From: Cryptomeria japonica
Taxonomy: Eukaryota > Streptophyta > Pinopsida > Cupressales > Cupressaceae
Direction of reading: 5' to 3'
Length of the DNA stretch: 64,000 bases
NCBI RefSeq assembly: GCF_030272615.1
Contig: NC_081408.1
Location: forward strand, 307,711,950 to 307,775,949
The stretch's first letter is position 1. Every line of letters starts with the position of its first letter. Under the pieces are notes generated by a model, which ran no database searches, was not told where the DNA came from, and saw nothing but the letters and a program-made list of their open reading frames with translations. The position numbers and the translations under genes are program-made. Positions 45,940-57,718 of the stretch are shown here, piece after piece.

Positions 45940-46859
45940 GTAGGGTTTCTTGGTTGAACATAAACAAATTCTTCATAATCTTCTGGTTCTTTGGAATTTC
46001 CTTCATCATTTCTTTCTGCAAATTCATCAATTTTCACATTTGCACTTTCTACTATTTTGTTAGATGATTTGATCAGACATTTAAATGCTTTACTTCTAGA
46101 AGAATAACCAAGAAATGTTCCTTCCTCGCTTTTCTGATCAAACTTTCCATTTTTGTCATCTTTGTGAACATAACATCTACTTCCAAAGATTTTAAAATAA
46201 CTTACATTAGGTTTCTTGTCATACCAGATTTCATATGGTGTCTTCAGAGTTCCTTTCTTTAGTTGTACTCGGCTCAGGGTGTAAACTGCAATGTTGATTG
46301 CTTCTCTCCAAAAATTTTGAGGTACCCTCTTTTCTATCATCAGGGTTCTGGCACAATCTACAATTGATCTGTTTCTTCTCTCAGCTATCCCATTTTGCTG
46401 AGGTGTTCTCGGTGCATACACTTGCCTTTTTATACCATGATCATTGCAAAATAAGCTAAATTCATCAGAAGTGAACTCTCCTCCTCTATCAGATCTAAGA
46501 CATTTCAACTATCTTCCTGTTTCATTTTCAACTCTTGCCTTGTACCATTTAAACATTTGAAAAGCTTCTGATTTTTCTTTTAAAAACATAACTGACGTCA
46601 TCCTTGAGTAATCATCCACAAATAATATTAAATATTTATCACCATAATAACTTTGAACTTTCGTGGGACCACATAGATCAGTGTGCACAAGATCTAAAAT
46701 TCCTTTAGAAGTGTAGGACTTACTTGTAAAGCTTGATCTTGTCATCTTACCCATCTGGAATCCTCAACACATAGCATTCTCAGGTTATTTCAGACTCGGT
46801 AGACCTCTTACTCAGTGCTTCTTACTTATTTTAATCAGATTATCAAAATTTACATGACA
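45940..46859 (-). pseudogene. Copia C integrase
   Basis: After stops near 46812 the core begins: LVHTDLCGPTKVQSYYGDK with the first aspartate, LFVDDYSRMTSVMFL, then SDRGGEF with the second aspartate and PQQNGIAERRNRS with the glutamate. All three catalytic acids are present. A stop at about 46508 (GR*LKC) and others near 46760-46812 break it. The C-terminal part (YFKIFGSRCYVHKDDKNGKF, FLGYSSRSKAFKC) is intact. It ends at a stop at about 45933. Confidence 0.9.
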
Positions 46860-48388
46860 AAACCTTTTATGCCATAACCAGGTATCATCTATTTTTGCAT
46901 AAAGACACTTGTTCCGAGTTGAGTCAAGATGAAATGTATTACCTTTTGTTTGTGTCCCGGTAGCAGCTAACTTTCCATGTTTGTCATGAACTTTGACACA
47001 TCCCCTCTGGAATTCTATTCGGTATCCTGTATTGTTTAGTTGTGCTACACTCAACAAATTATATTTCAAACCTTCAACCCAGTATACATCATCACATTTA
47101 TCATTATCAATAAGTGTTATAGATCCTTTACGTTTCACCGGACAAGGTGCATCATTACCAAATCTTACATAGCCTCCATCATAATCTTCTAATTTAACAA
47201 ATTTGTGTTTATCACCTATCATGTGATGTGAGAATCTGCTGTCTATGATCCAAGAATTATTATTATTTACGTGAGATATTAGGGATTTTTCTTCATACCT
47301 TTCTTCATCTAATCCATCTTTAATAGACACATAAACAACTTCCTCTATATTAGTTTCATCAGATTTATCATCATTGTTTTTCTCATCAGCTACTAGGCAT
47401 GTCTTTCTATCTCTCCTTCTGAAGTCTCGGTGTCCTTTGTATTGGTTGTCTTTTTGCCTGTTATCTCGGTATTCTCTCTTTTCACTAGATTCTTTGTCAA
47501 GGCAGTTAGAAGCCATATGTCCTATTTTATCACAATTGAAACATTTTAAAGGTAGCTTTCCTTTATACTTACCTTTTCCTCTCGGCAACCTTCTAGCTAA
47601 TAATGCTTCAATCTCTTCTTGCTTCTTGATTTCCTCATTCAGTTTGTGCACTTCTTCCATGTTCTTGCGAAATCTTTCACTTGCTCCACTGTGATTCCCT
47701 TCATAGTACTTACTCATTCTATCATTGTAATCATCAAATTCACCAATATGAAAAGAACTGAATGCAGATTCTACTTTATTTACCGAAGACCCACTGTTAT
47801 CAAAATTGCTTAACTCAAATGCATGTAGCTTACCAATAGTAGCATCCAAAGAAACTGGCATATTAGGTACAAACCTCAATTCATTGATTGCAGAGACTCG
47901 AATGGCATAAGCAGGTAGAAGTGTTCTAAGCAATTTGTTACATCCTTTTCTTCAATAGTTCCTCCTGCTCCTTTGATTTGATTGACAGTCTCCTTTGACC
48001 TTGTACTGTATTGGGTTATGTTCTCACCTTCATTCATTCTCATGGATTCAATTTGTCCTCTTAGACTATCTACTTTTTCTCTTTGAACGTGTTCATCACC
48101 ACCATACACAGATATGAGCTTGGTCCACATTGTTTTTGCATCATTACAGCCTTCTAGATCATTAAACTTAGAGTCGGTCAATGTTGATGTTATTTCAATT
48201 ATAGCTTGAATATGTTCTTGCTTTGCCTGTATCTCTTCCAAGGGCATCGGGTTGGTGCTTGGTGGTATGTAATCATTCTCCAAATAATATGTTGCATATT
48301 CTCCAATTCCTGATAAATGCAGCTTCATCCTTTTCTGCCATTTGGAGAAACTTGACTTGTTCAGCTTTGGTGCATCCCTTTTATACAT
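46812..48388 (-). pseudogene. Copia C gag, protease and pre-integrase
   Basis: Gag starts MYKRDAPKLNKSSFSKWQKR at 48388. A frame change at about 47930 joins it to a 373-codon stretch. That stretch holds LLPAYAIRVSAINELR, an acidic/basic helical region, an intact zinc knuckle (CFNCDKIGHMASNC) near 47525, the protease site WIIDSRFSHHMIGDKHKF (DSR again) near 47235, and the pre-integrase motif WLWHKRFCHVNFD. The reading stops at about 46812. Apart from the frameshift and the DSR change it is well preserved. Confidence 0.9.
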
Positions 48389-48438
48389 CTTCGGATCTTT
48401 GCCTCAAGTACCTTTAAACTTTTCTTCTGGAGTCCATA

Positions 48439-48450
48439 GCTCTGATACCA
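48439..48450 (-). promoter_or_regulatory. Copia C primer binding site (tRNA-iMet)
   Basis: TGGTATCAGAGC on the minus strand, two bases from the 5' LTR. Confidence 0.92.
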
Positions 48451-48452
48451 AT

Positions 48453-49915
48453 TGTAAAGTTTTGATGCCAATAGCTAACAAGATGAGAGGCGGGGGGGGG
48501 GGCGGGGGGGTGAATCATACAAACTTAATCTTCCATGAAATCAACAGATTCAACCTCGGTAACTTATACTTGAGCAATATAACCAAAAACTACTAAACAT
48601 GCTAACTCATAAACACATAATCATCATAACACATATAACACCAGATTTAACGTGGAAACCCAAATAGGGAAAAACCACTGTGGGATTTCGGACCCACTAA
48701 GAAATATACTCTTCTAGAGTATGCTCGGTTAAAAGCAAATCCTGTTAAAGATTACAAACACATTGCTAGATGTGACCCGGTTAAGGGATTTCCCTTAGAT
48801 CTGTTAGGATCTTCACTTTGTTAGAAGTGACCTTGTCAAAGGATTTCAAACACTCATTTAGAATGTTACCTTGCTAGAGGGTTTACAAATAAGAGTGTTA
48901 AGTCCACTCGGTTAAGATATTTTTTGTCACTTACAAAATAACAGTAGTAAAAATATATCTGCAACTTCACATCTAAAATGCTAAAGCAGATTCTATTTGC
49001 TCAAAACAATCTTGTCATAGGACTTATCTTGTCCCTCTGCTGGGCTCCCTACTCTGTTATTCAAATAGGTCTTCAAGCTTCTGTGCTCGGTAATCACTAT
49101 GTAGCATCCCTATGCTTACACTTGCCCGTATGCATTGTTTACCAACAATTCCTTATGTATAAACAATTTGCTAACCGTTGAATCTCCTTGATCACATTTC
49201 CCATGATCAATCATAGCCATCAGATCTTCAATCTTGACTAGGTTCAATGTGTCTTTTGATCTGAAAAGTTTTACCTCACCTTGGAACTTGCATACCTTCC
49301 TAGGGACTTGTGCTAGGTTATTGCAATTCAATCTGTGTTGTAGATCTTCCTCTTGATTTTCCATTGTTGTAGATCCTTAACAAACTTCTGCACGACATAC
49401 CAATCATTTGATCATTTCCAACTCATCAACATCCTTCATTAAATAATGCTTTTATCCATCCAATGTGATCTGTCATAACTCGGTTGCAACTCAATAAATA
49501 CTAAACTTTACTCGATAGACATTCCGCCTTCATTAACCGATATCGATAACCTTAGGGTTTACCGACTAGGTTCTTTGCTCGGTGACATAGTATATTATTA
49601 ACCTTATAATCAACAACATATGTAGGATATCAAAACAATATAAACATCATGATCTCATCATTGTCTAACTCGATAATAGTTGCCCATTGAATAACTTATT
49701 TCTCCCCTTATTCATCACATTCTTTCTGTGTCTTTTACCGACATCTTAATTCTCTTCAAATCAATCTTCTCAAGATATGGCAACATCATACTGAATCAGG
49801 AAATCAATTTCTTGACATCAATGACAGAATAATGTTATAAAGATAGTTATCATCATTTTTTAGTTATATCAATAATCTCCAACAACCTTCTCAATATCCT
49901 TATGAAATGCCAATA
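48453..49915 (-). repeat. Copia C 5' LTR
   Basis: 1463 bp. In plus orientation it begins TGTAAAGTTTTGATGCC and ends GCCAATA (ACA expected). A long interrupted G tract lies at 48491-48511. AATGA follows directly. Confidence 0.92.
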
Positions 49916-50379
49916 AATGAAACCAGTAAGAAAATCAAATATTTAAGATCAGATCAAGGAGGTGAATCACATTTAAGGAATTTAATACATTTTGTGAAGT
50001 GAATGGAATCAAAAGACATTTATCAACACCTCAGACACCCCAGCAGAATGGAGTTGTGGAAAGGAAGAACAAAACTATTTTGGATGCAGCTAGAAGCAAG
50101 ATATTAGAATCAAACCTACCTCATGTGTATTAAAGAAAAATAGTGAATACAATAGTTTACACATTCAACAGAGTTCACATCAAAGGTGAAACCAGTAAAA
50201 CCCCTCATGAACTATGGTTTGGTATTACTCCTCTTAAATATTTCAGAATATTTGGAAGCAAATGTTATATTAGGAGAGGTGATTATATTGGTAAATTTGA
50301 TCCTAGAAGTGATGAAGGAATATTTCTTGGTTATTCATCTAAGAGAAAGGCATATAGATGTTTCAATAAGAGATTGTAG
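49916..50379 (+). pseudogene. Copia B integrase, C-terminal part
   Basis: Continues the integrase interrupted at 43563, starting in the second copy of the AATGA duplication. SDQGGE carries the second aspartate, and PQQNGVVERKNKTILDAA near 50040 the glutamate. A small deletion near 49965 shifts the frame and a TAA follows HVY at about 50132. FRIFGSKCYIRRGDYIGKF follows. It ends at TAG 50377-50379 (KRL*KII), a stop shared with element A. Confidence 0.9.
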
Positions 50380-52224
50380 AAAATCATTGAGAGTGCAAAT
50401 GTAAAGATTGATGAACAGTTTAGAGGTAATTCAAGGTCTATGGACTCTAAACTAGCAATTGAGATAATCACAAATGAACCTATACAGAATGCACCAGTAC
50501 AAAATGTTGACCCAGTCACATTGGCATCATCTGAGAATTCCACAGTGACTGAAGAACAACAGCAAGTGAATACACCCAGGTATGTAAGATTGAATCACTC
50601 TGAAAGTCAGATAATTGGGAATAAGTATCAAGGTGTAATGACTAGAGAAAGACTGGCAAATGAAGAGGTATGTCTAATTTCTCAAATTGAACCAGCGTCA
50701 GTTAATGAGGCATGTGAAGATAAACATTGGCTTAAAGCTATGGAAGATGAATTGGAACAAATTGAAAAGAATAACACATGGACATTGGTTCCCCGACTTA
50801 AAAACAAAAATGTAATTGGAACTAAATGGGTATTCAGAAATAAACTTAATGAAGATGGTAAGGTAATCAGAAATAAAGCAAGATTAGTGTGTAAGGGATA
50901 TTCATAGAAAGAGGGAATTGATTACAATGAAACCTTTGAACTGGTAGCTAGAATTGAGGCTGTCAGACTATTTCTAGCATTTGTAGCACACAAAAACTAT
51001 AAAGTATATCAAATGGATGTTAAATGTGCATTTTTGAATGGTGATCTTGAAGAGGAAGTTTACATTGAACAACCTAATGGATTTTCTTTGACAAATGACA
51101 AAGATATGGTTTGCAGGTTAAGGAGAGCTTTATATGGATTGAAGCAAGCTCCTAGAGCTTGGTATGCTAGATTGGACAAATATCTTTTGAAGCTTGGTTA
51201 CACTAAAGGTAATGCTGATAGCAACTTATATTTCAAAGTGACCAATGATGACATCTTGGTTATTGAATTTTTTGTTGATGATATTATTTTTGGAGGAGAA
51301 GATGGATTGTGTAAACACTTTTCTAATAAGATGCAGGAAGAATTTGAAATGTCTATGATTTGGGAGATAAAATTCTTTTTAGGATTGCAGATTTCACAAA
51401 CTGATAAAGGTATATTCATATGTCAATCTAAGTACTTGAAGGAACTACTAAAGAAATTTGGTATGGAAAACTCTAAACCGGTAAGTACTCCTATGACTAC
51501 AACTGATAAACTATCATTGAAGGATGAATCAACACCTGTTAATCCGACAAGATATAAATCTATAATTGAAGGTTTATTGTATTTGACACAAAAAAGATCT
51601 GATATTATGAATGCAATATGTATTGTTTCAAGATTTCAGAGTAATCCTAAAGAAAATCATGAATCAGCAGTGAAAAGGATTTTCCGGTATCTACAAGGCA
51701 CAACAAATCTTTGTTTATGGTATCCTAAAGATGAAAATTTTGATTTATGTGCATACACAGATGCAAATTGGGCAGGAGATGTAGATGACATAAAGAGAAC
51801 CATCGGCGGAGCATTCTTTCTTGGTAGCAGATTGATTTCATGGTTGAGAAAGAAATAGAGTTGTACATCATTATCAACAGCAAAAACAAAATATGTTGCA
51901 GCAGCAACTAATTGTACTCATGTATTATGGATTAAGAAAATGTTGAAGCACATAAAGGTAAAATGCAAAGAAACTATAATCATTTACTATGATAATATGG
52001 CACCAATAGATATATCCAAGAATTTGGTATTTCACTCTAAAACTAAACATGTTTCTATCAAATTCAATTTTTTGAAAGAAAATGTTGAAGCAAAAGTAGT
52101 GAAATTGGTTTATGTGAATACTAAAGAACAGATTGCAGATATCTTTACTAAGCCTTTTCCTAAGGAAACTTTTGAATATCTCAGAGAGAAGCTTAGGGTT
52201 ATACCCTCACTAGTAGAAACTTAG
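50380..52224 (+). pseudogene. Copia B reverse transcriptase and RNase H
   Basis: The frame passes DKHWLKAMEDELEQIEKNN and GTKWVFRNKL, with a TAG at 50905 (GYS*KEG, shared with A). It is then open from 51013 for 281 codons: [44 protein letters not shown] (catalytic box, near 51275), YTDANWAGD. After a stop at about 51856 RNase H continues STAKTKYVAAATNC, where the usual STTEAEYVA has glutamates, so the catalytic glutamate is probably replaced by lysine. KHVSIKFNFL and IADIFTKPFPKE end the protein. Confidence 0.92.
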
Positions 52225-52579
52225 ACAGTTGGAGCATGGCATCAGACTGACAAGAATTAAGAGAGAAATCTTTTTCTGACTTTGATGAAGGAAAGCTACT
52301 TTTCAGGGGGAGTAGTTGGTTATAACAATTGGTATTTGTAATTAGTTCTATGAACTGGTTATATCTGGTTTTTGTATTGCTTTGGCATTTGATGTCAAAG
52401 GGAGAGAGATATCTATGGAAAAACACATTATCTTTTGGGGAGAGATTATTCCTAGGGAGAGAGATATTATGTATTTTGATTTCTGGTAATTGATCTCTTT
52501 GGGAGATTGTTGGTTTTTGGTTTTTGGCATTTCTGCTTTAGCACTTAGATAGTTTTTCCATCTTGTGTTGCCATCAATG

Positions 52580-52593
52580 TCAAAGGGGGAGAT
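52580..52593 (+). promoter_or_regulatory. Copia B polypurine tract
   Basis: TCAAAGGGGGAGAT directly precedes the 3' LTR. Confidence 0.9.
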
Positions 52594-53643
52594 TTTTGGT
52601 ATTATGGATGTGTTGCATTGGTTTTATCATTGATGTCAATACTTTTCAACACTTATCAGCACTAGAGATCTTTGGTTATGGTCACCGGCATGTTCAGTGA
52701 CTTATGCACAGTCACTGGTATTTGGTTCACCAACATAGAGGATGACTTGTTATCATCTGGAGATTACTTGGTTATGTCGAAGACATGGTTTGGACACTTG
52801 GTTTTGATGATTTGGTTATTGATCTAATCAAGTTTACATATTTTTTGTTACTGGCAAATTGGTCTAGGTTATGGACCGGCAAGTGTTATCTATTCCAGAC
52901 CAGCACGACACGTTATGGAGATGATTTATTGATTGGTTGTTATTGTAAATGCATTAAGCCGGCATGATTCATTGCATATTGATTCATTTGTAATTGATTT
53001 AATTATAATATTCTTAGTGAGCCGACCTACACATTTGGTCTTAGGTTTTGGTATATACATAAGATCTCATTTGTGAGATTATGTAGAAGGTGTGGAAGAG
53101 GAATGTAATAAGGTATATGCGAATATAAGAAGAGCTACTCATGCATACATCATTTGAAGATTCAAGGAAGGTATTAAGAAGACAATCAGAACTTAACCGG
53201 TACTGAATCCAACATATGAAGATGTTATTCTGAGCAGTACATTATCATTGGATTTAACCATCCAATTGTAGTCAGTGTGACTCCCATTTTGTGATTGAGC
53301 AGTGAGCTCTAGGCAGTTGGCCTTTCTACATGTGTAGACCCCATTTGTACACACATACTATCTGCAGTAGTATCATCTGATTATGGGTAAGGTTTCCCAG
53401 CATGGTTTTTCCCCTTACAGGGTTTCCACGTACAAATATATGTGTTATGTGTTGTGGATGTTATTTGTCTTTGTGTTTCATGTGTTAAACTTTACCGATA
53501 CTGTTATTAACTATTAAACTGTTAACCGACATTAAGTTTGGTTTACCGGTATTATGCACCAAGTTTGATTAAGTTATATTTGGGTTGTAATTAATAGACA
53601 ACTGATTCACACCCCCCCTCTTAGTTGCCTCCGGGTCCTAACA
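52594..53643 (+). repeat. Copia B 3' LTR
   Basis: 1050 bp. Its first bases read TTTTGG where the 5' LTR has TGTTGG. It ends CCTAACA and abuts D gag sequence. Confidence 0.92.
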
Positions 53644-54048
53644 AGTTATTTGTGGATTCAACAGAGGGAGTTGTTTCACCTATGGTTAGCAGGGACATTA
53701 TGCAATTAGTTGTCCTCAGTGATCTACTCAGGTATCTGTTCAGAGGCCATCGGCTTTAGATCCCATAGTTGGTGATGCAGGGAGATATCATTGTATATAT
53801 GATACAGTGAATAACCATTAGGAAGAGCATCAGAGTGCAGTTGGGGAGGCTTCAGGTCATGGTCAATCAACTTTCTTTGGTGACCATGCACATTCTTTAG
53901 CATCAGGAGTTGATCCTCAGGGGTTGTGACATGGAGCAGGAAAGGGTCCAATGGACTTGAGTGATGATTTGCAGTGATTTTGGGAGGATGCAGTGTGTTA
54001 AGATAATTATTTTCCTACTTGTTTCAAGATTCCAGGAGTAAGCCTTGG
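53644..54048 (+). pseudogene. Element D gag zinc knuckle and truncated end
   Basis: D gag resumes with GFNRGSCFTYG*QGHYAISC, a CCHC knuckle whose second cysteine reads tyrosine and which contains a TAG. The frame goes on through STQVSVQRPSALDPIVGD and HQSAVGEASG. In Ty3-type elements as I know them, this stretch leads into the protease. Here it runs instead into unrelated sequence (ending KIPGVSLGQGGP) and the polypurine tract, so pol was removed as a block. Further stops lie at about 53736, 53820 and 53928. Confidence 0.8.
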
Positions 54049-54062
54049 ACAAGGGGGGCCGA
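54049..54062 (+). promoter_or_regulatory. Element D polypurine tract
   Basis: ACAAGGGGGGCCGA immediately before the 3' LTR start TGTAGTG. Confidence 0.9.
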
Positions 54063-57000
54063 TGTAGTGCCCCTCGTTGATTTATGTTTTCTCTTTGTGT
54101 ATCGATAAATTATATTGGCAGAGCTTAGACTATTTTGTGATTCTTTGATTTGGATGTTTAATGATTTACTTATGATCTGGATGCTTCATTGTGGATATTA
54201 GACATATTATATTGAGCTTGACATCATGATTTCATGAGGATGATGACATTCCTAGATTATTGTGATGATCGATTACTCTTTGATGATTGATATGTGCTCA
54301 TTTTATATGTGTGATTCATGTTTTCTTATGCAATTTGATGCTATCATATTATGTACTAACCCTATCTTATGATGAGGATGACTGTGATAGTGCTTGTTGA
54401 TTGCAAGTGTCTTCTACTGCGTTTGTGAAAGGGACAATGTCATACCACTCATTTGTGAGCACGATATGATGTTGTGATTCCCCTTCACTTGTCTTCCTAT
54501 TTCATGATATATGTTGTTGTACATGTGTTGGTGATGACAAGTTTGTAAGTACCAAACATCGACTCCACCTAGCTTCACAGGTCTGAGCATGTCTTATCCC
54601 AATGGCAAGTTGATCGTAGAGGACATGAAAACCCATTCAATACTCTAGGTTTAAGTTGATTACCCTTGTCAGTTTAGTGTCTGGATGCGAGTTGTTGTTT
54701 GGCATCTAGTGATTCCTGTTGTTCTTGTTGTGGTTATTGATTGGTTTAATTATTAATTAATTAATTTATATAGTTTAATAATGTTAAATTAAATAAATAG
54801 TTTGTATAAATATCCAATATTATTGTATGATTGTTAATTGGGAATTATTATTATTATTATATCCTTTGGTTTCATATTAATTTAATGATTTAATACCAAG
54901 GATTATTTATTATTTATTTAATTATTTGTGGTTTTTATATTAATGTGGGTATTTATTTATATCCTTTGATTATTAGATTAATGGGCTTTATATTTAATTG
55001 TACCCATGGTTTTATTTATATTGGTTGATTATATTATTTTATTTCCTATTTCCTCCATCTTGGGTTGATTAAATAATTGTTTAATCTACTTACCCTATTT
55101 TACCATTAGCTATGAGATGCGTAAGATTGATAAATATTATTTTATATTAGCTTGCCTTGATATATGGTATGGTACCTATTAGAAATATATTTTTATGCAT
55201 TATTTCTATTGGCCAACATTTTGTATAGTTTTGGGGTTTGATTTTCTATTTAATTGATTTCCTGTGCATTCACTCGGGTTGGCTTTTGGGAAGGATTTTC
55301 GCATATTCGGTTGTGGCTTTGGAGTTGGATTTGTTTGGCTTGGCTGGAGGTTCAAATTACTCTTCATCAATTTGTTTTGTCCATAACTTCTATTGTTCCA
55401 GGTTGGAGATGTTATCCCTAGGATTCTTGCTTTTAGTTTTCATAGATTGTCTGCACAGTGCTTGTGATGATTGTTTTGGGTTGGGTAGATTTGAAATGCA
55501 TTTGGATTAATATTATACTTTGGAAATGAATATTGATATTGGGGACTTTGGATTTATATTTTTTTTTGTCTTGAGAGGCTCTTTGTGACTGTTTTGTGTA
55601 TTAATTGTGTGTCTTTGATTTAATCCTTGAGGAAGCTTGTTTGATTGTATTGAATATTTAGCCTTGTTATTTATTTCCAGAGCCTATTGTGTCTCTTTTG
55701 ATTGTATTTTCGAAGTTTATCTGAGTCTTGATATTTTTCTATTTTGTTCGCGAGTTTGTGTCTTCTGTCTGTGTGGGTAAATGCATGAATTTAACATGTG
55801 CGCTATAGTTTTTGGTGAAAGCGTATCCTTTATGGTAAAGGCGTTGCACTGTTGGTCATATGCGCTGTCTGATTTAAAAGATGCACAAAACCCTCATGTA
55901 AGCGCTAGAACAGGTAGTGAAAGCATTGTATAATTTGTTAGAAATGATATATTGCTTCTCAAAGGCACTAAAAATTATGACAAAGGCGCTGGAGGATTGT
56001 GTAAAAGTGCTACTCTACGGAGCATATGCGTTGTTCTGTCTGTTTTTGCCTTCTGTGTCAATTTTGGGATTTTCTGAGTTTTTTGTTTTGGTTTTCAAAT
56101 ACCTAGAGGTTGTTTCTGATTCCTGAGATGTTCCAGGACTGTTTCATTGACTTGTTATGAACAATTTGGCAATATTTGGTTATATGTGATTATTTTAGCC
56201 GAGCTCATTTGTCATATTCCTATATGTTGGATTACTTGCTTTTCTTAAGAGGTTGTCATGTTGCATGTAATTTTGTGGGATTGATTTGACACCTTGGATT
56301 ACCATGTCTATACTTGTTGAGAGCCCTTGGTCATGCTATGATATTTTATGTTATGTTGTTAACCTAAGGTCTAGGTGCATGCTAGGGGAGTGAGCTTCCA
56401 AGTGAGTGACTGAGATTGCGTGGAGTAGACGGCCAGGTTAACTGGATTTTAGATCTCCAGAATATCTCATTAGAAGTTTGACTTTGTAATCAAGTGATAA
56501 CTTAATTAATAAATCTTGGGGTTTGGGTAGAATAGTTCATCTTAATAAGATAAGAAATGGTCGGTGGGCCCTCTGCCTTGCCCAGTGGTGGCTATCCAAG
56601 ATAGGATTGGGAAGGCCTTGGTAACCTAGGTAAGCTAATCTCCCTTACTCCATAAAGGTTGAGATGGCTCCACATGTGCATCTAGGATGGATAGGACAAG
56701 AGCCCAGGTTCTCATTTTTTGCACATGATGCCACTCTTTTCCCTACATGTAGGTCCTAGTGCCTTGAGTCATGTTTTGATGTGTTGCCTCTGGAGGATTT
56801 ATGATTAGAGATTTTATGCTTTGGATCCTTGTGTTAGTATTGTGTTATCCTTTGATTGTTAGGTGTCAGCCTAGATCTAGAGTGTGAGTGGGATCTTGTG
56901 TCATCTCCTAGCATGGGGGATGGTTCCTTATGGTTCCACATGGTCGAGTGGTTTGATGCTTTCTTCCGTTGGGATGTTCTTCATTGAAGTTAGTGTGTGT

Positions 57001-57718
57001 GGCTGTGGATTCCTTACTGCATTAGCTTATGGATGGATATTTGTAGCAAATTGATGTATATGATTTACATGGCATATGTATGTATTAGACTCATGATGTA
57101 ATTATGTTTGTAAATGAGAGCTATGATCCTTGATGTAATTGGATATTGTGTAGTAGATGGTATAGTAATGGGCATATTGATGTATCATATGTACTTTGGA
57201 TATTGATTCATTAATGGAAATAATGGTATTGGATGTATTGTTATGCATTTGGTTTCATGTATGGGATTAGGAACATTTAGTATTGGTATTTTTAAATGAA
57301 CCTAATGGGATGGTTAATGTATGCATAGTAGATGGATGTATTCATATTAGGGATAGTAAATGATCATATATGCATGGAAGGAATAAATAATGTTAGAATT
57401 TAGTATGCATTAGATCATGGTGGTAAATGTTCTATCATACTTATGATGTTATGTTACTGTTTATGGATAGAGTAGGTAATGACGTTGAGATACCCTAAGA
57501 AATGATATTGATGTTTTGTATTTATTTCCGCTTGTGATATATGTTCTAGTGATCATGTTCATGAAGATTAAATGTTATCTTGTTAATGGATGTATTATGC
57601 ATGTGAGTAGTTAGTTATATGTGTTGTGTTAAAAGATGTTTTAGAAAAAGAAACAGAAAAAATCTCTATTTGCACGTCAGTTAGTGTATTTCTCTAGGGT
57701 ATTTTGGTGGGCATTACA
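54063..57718 (+). repeat. Element D 3' LTR
   Basis: 3656 bp, TGTAGTGCCCC...GGGCATTACA, colinear with the left LTR and uninterrupted. AAAGT follows, one base different from the left flank GAAGT. Confidence 0.92.
55778..56047 (+). repeat. 21-bp minisatellite in D 3' LTR
   Basis: Same array as at 37793-38060, with cores at 55799, 55820, 55840, 55861, 55881, 55901, 55922, 55943, 55964, 55985, 56006 and 56027. One unit has lost two bases of its core (55820). Individual cores differ from those in the left LTR. Confidence 0.9.

Larger units (their letters stand above)
43564..49915 (-). mobile_element. Copia element C, nested in B, polymerase partly deleted
   Basis: Inserted in the integrase of B with AATGA on both sides (43559-43563 and 49916-49920). 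It is a different copia family from A and B, and its frames are longer (373, 191 and 198 codons), which fits the youngest insertion of the nest. In the first 200 bases the two LTRs differ at about eight positions plus a G-tract length change. The internal region is only 3.5 kb because the C-terminal half of reverse transcriptase and all of RNase H are missing. Confidence 0.95.
40576..53643 (+). mobile_element. Copia element B, nested in D and hosting C
   Basis: LTRs at 40576-41649 and 52594-53643 bound gag, protease, integrase, reverse transcriptase and RNase H on the plus strand. It belongs to the same family as element A. Element C (43564-49915, opposite strand) interrupts its integrase. 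No target duplication is seen: the left LTR is preceded by a copia internal tail and the right one is followed by D gag (AGTTATTTG), with part of D gag missing. A tandem pair of elements followed by a deletion would explain this. Confidence 0.92.
34301..57718 (+). mobile_element. Element D: giant-LTR, gag-only Ty3-type retrotransposon hosting a nest
   Basis: Two co-oriented LTRs of about 3.7 kb flank a tRNA-iMet primer site, a Ty3-type gag and a polypurine tract. Between gag and the tract there is no protease, polymerase or integrase. The flanks are GAAGT (34296-34300) and AAAGT (57719-57723), a target duplication with one mismatch. Once the nested insertions (E 34316-36028, copia tail and B 40415-53643) are discounted, the internal region is only about 1.1 kb. 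The structure fits the non-autonomous TR-GAG or LARD-like classes, which need an autonomous partner for pol functions. Confidence 0.88.
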
